In this document: positions 11,201 to 21,600 of the stretch, piece by piece
Numbering within the stretch: the stretch's first letter is position 1
Layout of the letters: every line of letters starts with the position of its first letter
NCBI GenBank assembly: GCA_944472155.2
Contig: OX235279.1
Coordinates: 115,374,110-115,438,109 of the forward strand
From: Trichobilharzia szidati
Lineage: Eukaryota > Platyhelminthes > Trematoda > Strigeidida > Schistosomatidae
Direction of reading: 5' to 3'
Length of the DNA stretch: 64,000 nucleotides
The notes under the pieces: generated by a model
Database searches by the model: none
What the model was told of the DNA's origin: nothing
What the model saw: the letters and a program-made list of their open reading frames with translations, nothing else
Program-made: the position numbers and the translations under genes

Positions 11201-14074
11201 TGTTGCAGGCCAACAATCGTTGTGTTTCTTGATATTAGGGCTGCCTTCGATTCGTTGGACAGAACTGTGCTCTGGAACTGTCTGTTAGAGAGAGGTGTAC
11301 CTGGGAAATTTGTTAACATCTTGAAAGCCCTATACAGAAACACCTCAGGTAGAGTGAGGGCATACAACCAACTATCATCACTGTTCCCAACCAACAGTGG
11401 GGTTAGACAGGGTTGCCCGATCTCTCCATTTCTCTTTAACTTTGCCATCGATGACATTCTGGAGTCAGCTCTGAAGGATGTGCGTGAAGGTGGTGTAGAT
11501 CCCCTTCCTGTAGAGGAATTTTTCGACCTCGAGTATGCAGACGATGTCGTCTTACTGTGCGATAGCATGCAGGCTGCCCAAATCGCACTTAATCAGTTGG
11601 CGATCAGTATCTGTAAGTATGGTATGTGCTTTGCACCGTCTAAGTGCAAAGTATTGTTACAAGATTGGCAGGAGCCTGTACCTGCACTCACTCTTGCGGG
11701 TGAACCGCTTGAAGTTGTTGATAAGTTTGTGTATCTGAGTAGTTGTGTGAGTGCTGATGGAGGGGTGACGGATGAGATTTCCAACCGTATAATGAAGGCT
11801 AGGGTGGCATACATCAACTTGAGCAACCTCTGGCGCCGTCGCGACGTTAGCCTGGCTGTCAGAGTTCGGGCATACAGTGCTTCGGTGCGGGCTGTCTTGC
11901 TCTACGCCTGTGAAACATGGCCTCTTCGAGCTGAGGATGTGCGGCGACTCTGCGTGTTCGATCATCGCTGTCTCCACAGGATTGCTTGCGTTCGATGGCA
12001 TCATCGCGTGAGTAATTCTGAGGTTCGGTGGCGTGTGTTTGAACACAGTGGAGATCACAATTCATTGAGTGTCGTCATCTGGAAACACCGGCTTCGGTGG
12101 CTTGGACATGTGCTGTGAATGTCATCCCAGAGGCTTCCGTACAGGTCTCTGTTCGCTAGCCCTGGGACGGGATGGAAAAGGCGGGGGGTGGTCAGTCCAT
12201 GACGTGGCGTCGTGGAATGAAGGATATTTGTGCTAGATTAGCATCGGTTGGTGCGTCACGACTCCCTAGTTGGGGTCCGCGAGATAGCTCAAATCGATGG
12301 CTCGAAACGTTATCGGATATGGCCAAGAATCGTAATCAATCGCGAACGTGTTGCAATTTCCTTCTTTCTTCCCTTCCTGATGATAGTTAACGAATACTGT
12401 TTGAACTTGTTAAACATGACTGTTTTCCTTCTTGATGAAGTGCTTTATCCGTTTTCTACTAATATTTTTACTTTTAATCTATGTTGTTTTATTATTATTG
12501 TGTGGTACATCTTTCTTGGTGCCATATTGTACCAAGTTTTTTCTGCGTTTAAATAAATAAATAAATAAATTTCTTAGTACTTGATATTCACCACCAGAAA
12601 GTTTCTATAGTCTAGCTGCATTGTTTCGGATGTTGATATTTCTCCAGTTATTAGCTGTAGAAAACATTTCATGATAATTTGTTTATTAGTAATTATTTAA
12701 ATTGGTTCCTTTCCTTCTACTTCCACATAAAAATTTAATGAAGATCGTATATAGAAGGAAGTTATTCTGACTATGCACGCCCACAAAATTCACATGAAAG
12801 AAACTATACATCACAGCATGAGTAAGTAATTTAATTATGAGACTTAACTGATGTATTTCACTGAAAATGTTTTAGTAGAAATTATCAGGAAAGAAGAGGT
12901 GAAGAAGAATCAGGACCACTTTACTCTTATTCAGTTGATGATATGCCGCATCGTGCGTGAGTCATTCCCTTTTTTACATAGTAATAAATTACTGTTCTAA
13001 GAAGATGACCAATGTTAGCTTTCATATAAATTTATGTTACATTTAAATCTTCTTGCTTAAATCGGATTTTAGAAAATGTTATAGACCGTAAACCCTGAGA
13101 GTCAAACAGTCATAATTATTTCTGAGGATAAAAATTTTCTTGGAGTGGTGCTTTAAATACTCTGGATTAGTTGCCAAAATACATCGTTGTTCTAGAACAG
13201 ACAATAGCACAGTAGCAAAGTGAAGAAAAACTTTTGGAGAGAATAGAGTCAACATTAGTGTAGTCTCAATGATTTAGCTGATATGTACAAGGGCTTAAAT
13301 AGTTGCGAGCTTATCTAAGCATTATACAGAGGAACGGGCGAAAATAGGCAGTTTTAATTTTTAAATCCATGAAACACTATTAACAGGGAAACAGTTGTAG
13401 CTGTCGTTGATGATATAGGATGGTTAAGGAATTCATGCAGGCTAAAATTTGAGGATTTTCCATTCGGGAATGTTTTAGGTAACTAGACATCAACAGTACG
13501 GGTAAAACAACCACATAGTGGTTCATAAAAACTAATGCTCGATAATTCATATATATTTGAAGCTTTAAAATATCCTACATGGATACTTTATTTCCGGGAT
13601 TGACAGTTCTGTGGTTCCACGCTAAAATGTTGCCGTTATCATAAAAATTACAAATTAGAAATACACTGAAGAAACTACCGACAGCTGGGAAAGAATGAAT
13701 AGCTGTTTCATCCTACTTTGGTATACTATAGCAACGTACTAACGTGGTCTCGCAAAGAACTGAACCAACTGCACAGTGGCTATTTTCTCCAGTATACTGG
13801 TGTCTGTTGGCCTTCATCGAATGAAATAACCTAGCCAGTAATTTTTATACAAATACATCAAGACCGATACACATAATATAAATGTTTGGGATCTAGAAAC
13901 TATAAGTAAATATACATTTAGATTTGCCATTATTTTCTACGTACTTGCCTTTCAATTTTCACCTTAAATAATGCATTATTTTTATAGAGGCACCGTAACA
14001 ATGAATGAAGAACAAGGCGTATTACCTGTCTCTACCGATGAGAATTATTCAAATAGAAGTCAATCGGGACATAA
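5108..14074 (+). CDS. Multi-exon host gene of unknown function (exons 1-4)
   Basis: Four small exons join in one frame: 5108-5200 (93 nt), 7610-7668 (59), 12876-12956 (81) and 13988-14074 (87). Each has an AG acceptor after a T-rich stretch, and the donors are GTAAGT, GTAAGT, GTGAGT and GTAAGT. Phases agree at every junction (0, then 2, 2, 2). The ATG at 5108 has an in-frame TAA at 5075-5077 with no AG between them, so exon 1 is a true first coding exon. The predicted part is 106 residues plus two bases of the next codon. It is rich in Asn, Arg, Glu, Ser, Gln and Tyr, with no signal peptide or membrane segment, so it is probably intracellular. Intron 2 holds an RTE element in sense orientation. 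I recognise no domain. Schistosome micro-exon genes also use small exons, but usually smaller symmetric ones behind a signal peptide. The model is an inference from splice signals and open phase. Confidence 0.55.
5201..7609 (+). other. Intron 1 of the small-exon gene
   Basis: AT-rich, bounded by a GTAAGT donor and a TTCTAG acceptor. I see no retrotransposon protein similarity and no open frame worth calling. A short TA run lies at about 7215-7225. Confidence 0.4.
7610..7668 (+). CDS. Exon 2 of the small-exon gene
   Basis: The acceptor TTATTCTAG follows a run of T. The exon enters in phase 0, encodes 19 codons beginning NTSESQQG, and ends with two bases of a Thr codon at a GTAAGT donor (7669). 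A donor four bases later would include an in-frame TAA. One five bases earlier (GTAACG) would give 54 nt but would then not match the phase of the next exon. Confidence 0.55.
8035..8186. repeat. Inverted repeat with 56-bp arms (hairpin element)
   Basis: Left arm 8035-8090 and right arm 8131-8186 are reverse complements with about five or six mismatches, separated by 40 bases. The arms begin AAAGACCAGATTTG. No coding potential. It could be a small MITE-like element or the snap-back end of a retroelement. It lies in intron 2, upstream of the RTE insertion, so in a transcript it would form a long hairpin. Confidence 0.75.
8733..12569 (+). mobile_element. Nearly full-length RTE-type non-LTR retrotransposon
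   Basis: The element is flanked by an 11-bp target duplication TTTCTTAGTAC (8722-8732 and 12570-12580). It has a GC-rich 5' leader (8733 to about 9325), one long coding frame with endonuclease and reverse transcriptase, a short 3' UTR, and a tail of AAAT repeats (12550-12569). A single frame, a short 3' end and a tetranucleotide tail fit the RTE clade. It sits in the sense direction in intron 2 of the small-exon gene. The clean duplication and mostly open frame suggest a fairly young insertion, now inactivated by two stops and a frameshift. Confidence 0.9.
9326..12390 (+). pseudogene. RTE endonuclease / reverse transcriptase, interrupted
   Basis: The first open block (9326-11125, 599 codons) carries an APE-type endonuclease: TCNVRTL near residue 25, the catalytic Glu in ISETHI (residue 54), GDLNAQ near 180, and SDH at 276-278. 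The RT start follows (TGPDNLLP, then IIVPIFKKG and HRGISLLP). A TAA at 11123-11125 interrupts between GLIREV and the TGFRSGRG segment. The same frame resumes with motif A (FLDIRAAFDSLDR), motif B (GVRQGCPISPF) and YADD at 11534-11545, until a TGA at 12116-12118. Past that stop, similarity to typical RTE C-termini continues and moves to another frame near the G-run at 12181-12187, ending at 12390. Intact, this would nick DNA and reverse-transcribe its own RNA at the nick; as it stands it cannot make the full protein. Confidence 0.88.
12876..12956 (+). CDS. Exon 3 of the small-exon gene
   Basis: The acceptor GTTTTAG is used in phase 2, so the first T completes a Thr codon split with exon 2. Twenty-six codons follow, rich in Glu, Arg, Tyr and Ser. 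The exon ends with GC at a GTGAGT donor (12957). It lies about 300 bases past the 3' end of the inserted RTE element. Confidence 0.55.
13988..14074 (+). CDS. Exon 4 of the small-exon gene
   Basis: The acceptor TTTTTATAG is used in phase 2; GC from exon 3 plus A makes Ala. Twenty-eight polar codons follow (Asn, Glu, Gln, Ser), then AA before a GTAAGT donor at 14075. It is 87 nt, a multiple of three, so like exon 3 it could be skipped without changing frame. Confidence 0.55.
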
Positions 14075-14589
14075 GTAAGTTAAGCATTTTTTGTAAAAAT
14101 GTAGGCAACAAAATAGGCTAATGAGAACTCCCAAATAAAAGTTTGTTCTAATTGTTCCAAAAATAATTTGTAGTGTTGGCAGTAGAAATTTCTGTCTTTC
14201 AAAAAATAAAAATAATTTATATTATAGAATATAGTTAATCGATTCAGTTAGTATTTCTAAACCCCAGCGCTTGCATTTATTACATTTATATGAGTTTCAT
14301 TATGCTGCAAATATTTCCACTTGAAAATCCAAACGCTTTTCAATCTTTTGATTACAATTTCTTGTAAAGTAAATGTCACCCACGAGTACGCTATGGATCT
14401 TAAATGAATAAAATAGATGGTCCATCAAATTTATGGTAATCGTTCATAATATCCTCTTCGTGTCTTTCTTTACTGTATTTCAGTTTTGAGTAATTACCAA
14501 ATGGAGAGAAGAATTCATATACATATATAATTTTGAAAAGCATGGGTTAATGATGCTTTTCCTTCTCTATAGTAAAGTTTAAGTTATTG

Positions 14590-17130
14590 GCTGGGTGATT
14601 CAAATGCTTGTCTTACTATTCAGATTTAAATCACCGAAAATACCCACTGAATCATGAAGAAGGAAAATGTTTCTTTTATTTTATTCATGACTCAATGGAT
14701 ATTTTCGGTGATTTCAAGCAGAGCAAGAACCCTGTGTTAGTGAAAGAAATTGATACTTTTCTTAAGTTTTCTGTCAAGCTTGCCATAGCGAATACAAGAA
14801 TCAGTTTTCTAAGGAGCTGTATTGATAAGAAAGAATATCCCAAGCGCTACTGGAAATGTCGTCGTCGCATTCATGTCCACCCAAATCATTGCTCTTTGAA
14901 ACGTCATACACTAATTGTGATTGGTGAAATACAATCTTGGTTACCAGAGATAGAAATAAACATTTCGCTAAAACGCATGCTCTATTTGAACTGAAAGAAG
15001 ACGAACAGAGAAATTTTACCGACTACATCGATTCAGTTTCAAGAAGACGTTGTGAAGATGTAAGTCTGAAACTCGCGAATAGTCTGAAAGCCGCTGACAC
15101 TTATTCATGCTTTCCTGCTACACCAGAGAAATACGTTTTCAACTACTCTAGTATATCATAAACTCCTATCCATTTGCAAGCCTTGTAACTGGGTCCGAAA
15201 TTCTGTAATATTTCGACAAATTCGAGTGAATGGATTATAAGTTCATTTTGAAGCAGTGGTCCAACAGACAAATTACCTTCTCCCAGTGTCCAAGAAATCA
15301 TATTCAAGTCTACATCATTGAATAACTGCCATCAGTATATCAATACAAAACCGAATGTCAAAAGATTGATTTCAGCCGAGCATAGAAAGCAACTACGTGA
15401 TATTTTAAAGAATAAAGACTTGGTTCTGACCAGCCCCGATGAAGGTGCTGGCACTGTTCTGATGAATGGCCAAGACTAAGTCGATAAAATCTTATCCATC
15501 ATGCCAGATGAAAACAAATTTTCAAAGAAAAATTAACCAGGAAGACCAAACGGAACGAAATGAAGGAAAGATAACAAAAATGCTGAAGAAGATGAACAAC
15601 GGATCGATTATCAGCTCTGAATTATTTGAGCAAATACGACCTTCAGGTTCCTTGATTCCCTGTCTATATGGTCTGCGAAAATGCACAGAGAGAACGTACC
15701 ATTACGTACAACCTTGGAAATGACAAATTCCCCATATCATGCTTCTGCCAAATGGCTCTCAGACATCCTCCTACGTATCATAAATAATCTCTGCAATCAT
15801 AGTGTTTCAGATTCATTTGAATTCGCCGATTCCATATGTTATACTAATGTATCCTGGAAGAAAATGATATCTATAGATTTTACGTCCCTTTTCGCCAATG
15901 TTCCTCTCACTGAAACTATTTGCTTTATGTGCAAATTCATTGAGGACAATAATGTAGGCGTGTATGTTTTGATTCACTACTTGAAGAAACTACTGTTAAG
16001 GTGAACTTTAAATTTCCTAATCAAGTTCAACAACACGCTTTACAGACAAAGAGATGGAGTGGTAATGGAGTCACCATTGGGTCCTTCACTTGCAGACTGC
16101 TTCTCGGCAAGTTTGGAGAATAGTATGTTACGGCCTACTATCAGTAGTTTCCATACGTAACAGGGATACGTGGATGATACTCTCATCATACGCAACAAGA
16201 ATACCAACATAGAAGTGATAACTAAGGAGTTCAGAAGTTGCCGTCATTGTATCCAGTTCACGTCAGAATCAGAGATGAACTCGGAGTTCCATTTTTTGAA
16301 TGTTTTTCTAAAGAGGAGATCTGATGGTTCTCTTCAAATATCGATCCACAGGAAACCAACGAGGAATGGTCAGTACATGTATTTTCATAGTTGGGTCTCT
16401 TTGAGAAGAAATAGAAACCTGATCCACTCCTTATCCTCAAGAAGAAGAAGGATATGCTTCAGTGATACAATCGAAGGGGAACTGGAGCGACTCAGACAAG
16501 TCCTCATGAAGAATGGATATCCTCCAATATTTATCGAAAAAAATATGAATTTAATGGAAAAGCCTGGGAAAACCCAGACGGTGCCGAAGAAACTGCTATT
16601 TATGAGCGTTGAATTTAAAGGTGATACCGCAGCTAAGATCCTGAAGAATCGCTTATGCAGGTCACTGAGGAAAGCCTTTTTTATGCCTGAGCTACGTATC
16701 AATTTCTCCAGTCAACAAATGATCAGCAAATGTGTGAAGGATAAACTGCCGCTTTGTGTCACCTCAATGTGTGTGTATAAATTCACCTGCTCGTGTTGAG
16801 CTAGTTATATTCGCCGCACAAAGCGCACGCTTCCCAAAGGCATCTCTGAACATTATCCGGCATGGTTAGCAAAAGGACGATGCAAGATAATTACTAGCTC
16901 AATTCTCGAGCACTTGGTGAACTCAAGCCACGTAACTCCATCAGAGTCGTCTTTCAAGATCATCTACAAGGTGAGGCCAAATTGTACAAAGGGCGTCAGG
17001 TTTCGGCTTTTATCTATGGCGGAGTTGCTGACAATTCGTCAATAAAACTCCGAACTCTGTGTACAGAAAAAGTTTGTCCAGTCTCTTATTCCACCTTAGT
17101 CTTCACCTCTTCACTAGTCGTTCCCTGTAA
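14590..17130 (+). mobile_element. Decayed Penelope-like element, family A
   Basis: Disjoint frames in order match a PLE. An N-terminal block at 14608-15161 includes PATPEKYVFN. An RT start at about 15466-15723 has SGSLIPCLYGL. 'SIDFTSLFANVPLTETIC' at 15870-15925 is motif A. The catalytic YVDD lies in GYVDDTLII near 16165-16190. A thumb and linker region fills 16170-16799. A GIY-YIG nuclease (YKFTCSC, stop, then the SEHYPAW region) runs to about 17060, ending in ELCVQKKFVQSL. Many stops and frameshifts make it a pseudogene. The better copy at 54.8-57.2 kb shows the same order. PLE proteins prime reverse transcription with a GIY-YIG endonuclease. It lies downstream of exon 4, so may be intronic. 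Confidence 0.85.
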
Positions 17131-18303
17131 AAATTTCTAATTTTTTTAATTTTCAATTTTACTTTTAGTTTGTTTCTACTCTAATAATTAATTCACTATT
17201 ATCACTCTCATATGTTCCTTTTGTACATTTTCACACCCTCTTCACACTTGTTAAATTCACACTCAACTACCTTTATTCCCACTGAATAGCAATTTTAACC
17301 TAATCAAATTTCTAAATTTGTGCCGTTGAGTACCACATAATTTACGACTCTTAATTTTTACTTCTAAAGCCACTTTAGGGTAATTATATTAATTATGTCA
17401 CCCCCTATTAATCAATAATAGACTACAATACATTTTTTTGGTAAATATAAACACGACTATTTAACCTCTAAAGATGATTTCATCTATAAAGAAAATTTTC
17501 TTCGCTGAATTTGTCTGTTATTTTATTCAGATTTACTATATTAGGCAAGCTGTTGAATTTGTCTACAATGAGATGTAATAAATTATGCCAACTTATTCAC
17601 TAAATGTAAGGATACGTCACAAAGCGTTGGCTATTGAATAAGCGCTTACTGAAATTAAATTCATTATGTCATTCCAAATAAAAACATGCACACAGCAGTA
17701 GCAGAATCTTAACTCTCACAGTATTTATTACTATGACAAGATGAATGGTTGACTTCATATTGGTTGAGTTGATTTTCATAAAACGGAGCATTCATAATAA
17801 CACTTAACATCGAGAAAACAATGCAAGAGTAGCCTAGTATTCGATGTTAACAGTCTACTTAATTCATGCTTTGGATGTGACTTACCGAAGTCCATTAATA
17901 AAACACTCCTAAAAGACGGCAAATACCCACTGAGTCATCAAAATAAAAGACAATTCAGAGAAGAAAATTCCTTTATCAATGAAGTCATCGTCAGATTCTG
18001 TACAGTCATACTTATATTTGCCCCAAACGTATGGTAGTCTATTACTGAGTTTGAGTAGAGTGAGATAATCGATAGAGTTATTCAAAGGTAATTTCTAAAG
18101 ATAAAAACTATGTGGTATTCAACAACACAGTTTCCACCTTAAAACATTTCAAACCGTTACTTTAACTGTGTCTCTGATTAGTACGTGATTTTTATCTTTA
18201 CAAATCACTCCTAACTAATTGCAAAAATAATTTTACTCAACAGCAAACTACTATAAGTTTCTGGTAAGTGATAAATACGATTCTACTACGAATTCAACTA
18301 GGT
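17131..18303. other. PLE 3' flank and unassigned AT-rich DNA
   Basis: 17131 to about 17280 matches the tail behind another family A remnant (about 47880-47960), so the PLE 3' UTR extends at least that far. Beyond it I see no coding similarity. Confidence 0.45.
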
Positions 18304-18352
18304 GCACTTCTGATGAGCGCTGTCTTGAACCAGCGAAACGGTGGTCCAGTGT
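18304..18352 (+). ncRNA. Hammerhead-like motif, probably decayed
   Basis: CTGATGA at 18310-18316 and GAAA at 18335-18338 are in the right order. GTC, the expected cleavage triplet, ends at 18346. Stem I can pair 18304-18308 with 18348-18352, with a mismatch at the first position. Stem II is imperfect: GCTG/CAGC pairs only if two extra bases are bulged. No clear tRNA head was found. It looks like a remnant of an Sm-alpha-type element and is probably inactive. Confidence 0.4.
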
Positions 18353-18577
18353 TTAGTTCACTTCGATCTAACTAGCAAGCATTACCAGTCCATGCAACTA
18401 CTGAAATCAATCGATCAGTAGTATATAAATATACATACATCTTTACACGTTTACTAAGAGAAACACCACAAGTAAAGTAAGCAGTAGTATTACTTGTCAT
18501 TATGACAAAAACAATTATGAATCGTTAATGCCCATGAATGGTCTAACTTGCAGATATTTCCTCCTTTGAATTTTCAG

Positions 18578-18665
18578 TAACACGAGGTACAACAGGAATC
18601 TTGACTGGTCATTTCCAGTCACTCATCAGCTACATAGAAATTTAATGATTTCGTTGAGTGACTGA
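18578..18665 (+). CDS. Candidate last exon of the small-exon gene
   Basis: A T-rich acceptor ends TTTTCAG at 18577. Entered in phase 2, as exon 4 requires, it makes an Asn codon and then 28 codons beginning NTRYNRNLDW, ending with TGA at 18663-18665. The Asn, Arg and Tyr content resembles the earlier exons. An AATAAA lies at 18909-18914 in the putative 3' UTR. Joined to exons 1-4 it gives a 135-residue protein. An open phase of this length can occur by chance, and other exons may be missing, so this is a hypothesis. Confidence 0.25.
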
Positions 18666-21600
18666 TACAGACATTTTTAATACTTAAAAAACTAAAATAT
18701 GTTTAAGATAAGCGAATAAGCACAGAAAAACCTGGTAAATACTGGCAATATCTAGTGCACAGTTCCAGAAAAAATACATGAAAAAAGCAGTGTTATATCA
18801 CGATAACACACCAACAAGTACATCTACGAGTTTAAATAACGGACATTTTCATCATAAAGTTTCAAGTTCTACGCTATTTTATTTCTCATCCTTGAATTGT
18901 GTTTTAAATAAATCTGTCTGTTATTGAGTTTATGCTATTTTTAAGCTCTAAAATACATTTTTTGAAAATAAACATCTCAGCTTGTATTAATCCCTAAAAA
19001 ATAAATCATTGTATGAACTATTAGTTGTTTACAGTAATAAGAAGTGTTGAAAGTTCTTAATCTGTGTAAGTGATTGCTATGGACAAACTACAAGTTACGG
19101 CTTCACTGTTTAGTTGTTTTACAGATGGTTGAGTTACTAGCTTATTCAAAATGTGACAAAAATTCTCAGTAAAGAAGGTATAAACTTGAAAAGTGTTATA
19201 GGTAAAGTACTAATCACCAGAATATTGTATGACCCGGTGTTGTTCCGTCTAAAAGAAGATTTAATCCCCTACGATGTTTTCTATTCATTTCCATCTTGAA
19301 GCGCATAACAGTAGGTTGAATTCCAAGAAAACGTATACTTGAGTGCATGTTGCCAAACAGGAAATAATTGAAGAATTAAAACAATAGCAAATGAACAAAA
19401 TCAGATCGTCATTCTAGATGGAAACTCAGATAGCCGAACCGTTTAAGCAGGCTATAAAAATAGATAGTGCGTCACAGCATAAAAATAATTTGCCATCATA
19501 GATAAGTGTTATTTGGACATACTTTTTTATTTCAAATTAAATAATGACTTCTAAGTCCATACACATGCACAGTGAATAATAAATTTAACACAGATGAGAA
19601 TACAAACCCTCAGTCCTGACGACGGTTTACCATAGAAAATTACTTGCGTGGACCTACTTAACTGAGAACAATAATGGAGAAGTTATGAAAAGTAGGCGAA
19701 TTATTTAATACTACATTTAACAACTCATATATATGTCAATGAAGAAAAGCTGAGATGGAATCTTCTTAAAACTTTCGGAACCTTTGAAATTGTAATTTTT
19801 CTAAAAAGAACAATATTCTCAGTGTAATTTTTTTTTTTCAGCAGTTCATTCTTTTAAGAAGTTAACATGTATCTTTTCTATAAATTTCAGATTTTGATTT
19901 CATCAAATCATCATAATCAGTCTGAATACTATTCTGGAGGATGTCATGAAAAAAAAATTTTTTTGATTAATATTTTTAAGTTTTGCTAAATGTCTGCTTC
20001 TTTTAAATAAACATTAAGTACGATTTTCAGAACTTCTTTTACCCTCGTGCAAAAATCAACAACGTGTGAACGATCGTATGAATCACATTTGGAAACTTCT
20101 AGGGAAAATTAATAAAGCATGTGCTATTATACCTAACTAACAAAAATGTTGGTGTGTGAGATTACATTTTGGTGTTTGGGCGTAGAATGATTCAACTTTA
20201 TTGGAACACTTTTATGGGGAATATTACTCAAACATAGTAAGAGATTATTCGGCACTTTTGGATCTATCTGTATAATGATGGTAAATCAAGACGTACATAG
20301 TTATAGGCTTTACTAGATCAACAGGCGAAAATAATTATTCAAAAGCCTATTTTGGTTAAAAGCCTGTCGTTAGAAAGCTTGAAATATCATATTTTTTGCA
20401 GTAGACTTAGTATATGTTCGAGTTACTCTAAGATAACTAAATGAGGGCAAGGGTAACCATTCAAAGAAAAAAGAGGGAGTCAGGCAAAAAGTGGATAGGT
20501 GTATTAGGCTTGAAAGATTATAATTAGAACAATTACTAAGTTGGTAGAAACACAATAAAAAGTCTGAATAATTACTCATAAGTAGTAATGTCTAACCATA
20601 AATGTAATAAGAAAACGGATCAAAAATGTGAAAACCAAAAAGATTAGTCATTTTCCATATGAAGAAATAAATATCTAGAGAATACAAATTATAATTTTCG
20701 AAAGTCGATATGAAACTTATTTAAAAGTCTCAAGACGACTGATACCACTGACGTGTGGAAGTCATTCTGAGATGTGCAATATTATTGTTAAAGAGGTATC
20801 TGTGTGTGCAGCATAGTTCATTTCAGTTAGATGAGCGTTTCCTTTAGTTAACTATTGATGTAGAGAACCCGATGTGCCTATGGATAGAATTATGATTGTC
20901 AACATAACCTACGGAGTATAACCACGAATACTGACCTGAACATATACAAAACTTTTTCCATGGCACTTGTAAATAAATCTCATCTGATCTCACCAAAAGG
21001 CTCTCAGGATAAATTTTCCTAGCTGTTTGAGCTAAATATTGAAGTATATTTCTTGTTTTACTTACTTCAACAAATCAAATTAGCTGGTATGTTGTCCGAT
21101 GCACATGAGTTTTTGGTGGGACCAACTTGCGAATCCTCCTATTTTCATTTTACCTGAGCAAGCAATCTTTTCTGGCTTCCAGAAGCATGAGTTAAAGCAA
21201 ACAATTTATCAGCTGCATGCAACGCAGCAGTACGTATGCATCAGGAGACAGAAAGGTTATAGCACTGGAGCGAACAAAATATCTACTCACTATGTTCATT
21301 ACCTGAATGTGGCGAAATTTAAGGGTAGGAAAACGCAACAGAGAAAGCCACTGGAAAAGAACTCGCTGAAATCAAATTTTCAAGCTGACCCAAGTGTTCT
21401 TCTCGCATTACTCCATTTGATTCCTAAACTAATTCAATTTTACGTTTAGTGACTTAGGATCAGATTCAGTCAAGTGAGTTGTTGGAATAGTGTGGTTTAT
21501 CGGTGACTGGTACTTGCATATATTTTTTAGGTTGCAGAAAAGGTAAATTCTTCATGTTACTCCTCAAATGTTAATCTGGAGAGAAGACTTATATTTTCCT

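Noticed and set aside
14577..14620. Acceptor CTCTATAG as the next exon after exon 4
   Set aside because: Entered in phase 2 it meets a stop after three codons, and the sequence belongs to the PLE start.
18244..18263. 20-nt micro-exon between an AG and a GTAAGT
   Set aside because: In the phase required after exon 4 it contains an in-frame TAA, and it cannot be fitted into the gene model.
21099..21449. 116-codon open frame, plus strand
   Set aside because: No recognisable domain or related copy in the window; likely chance.
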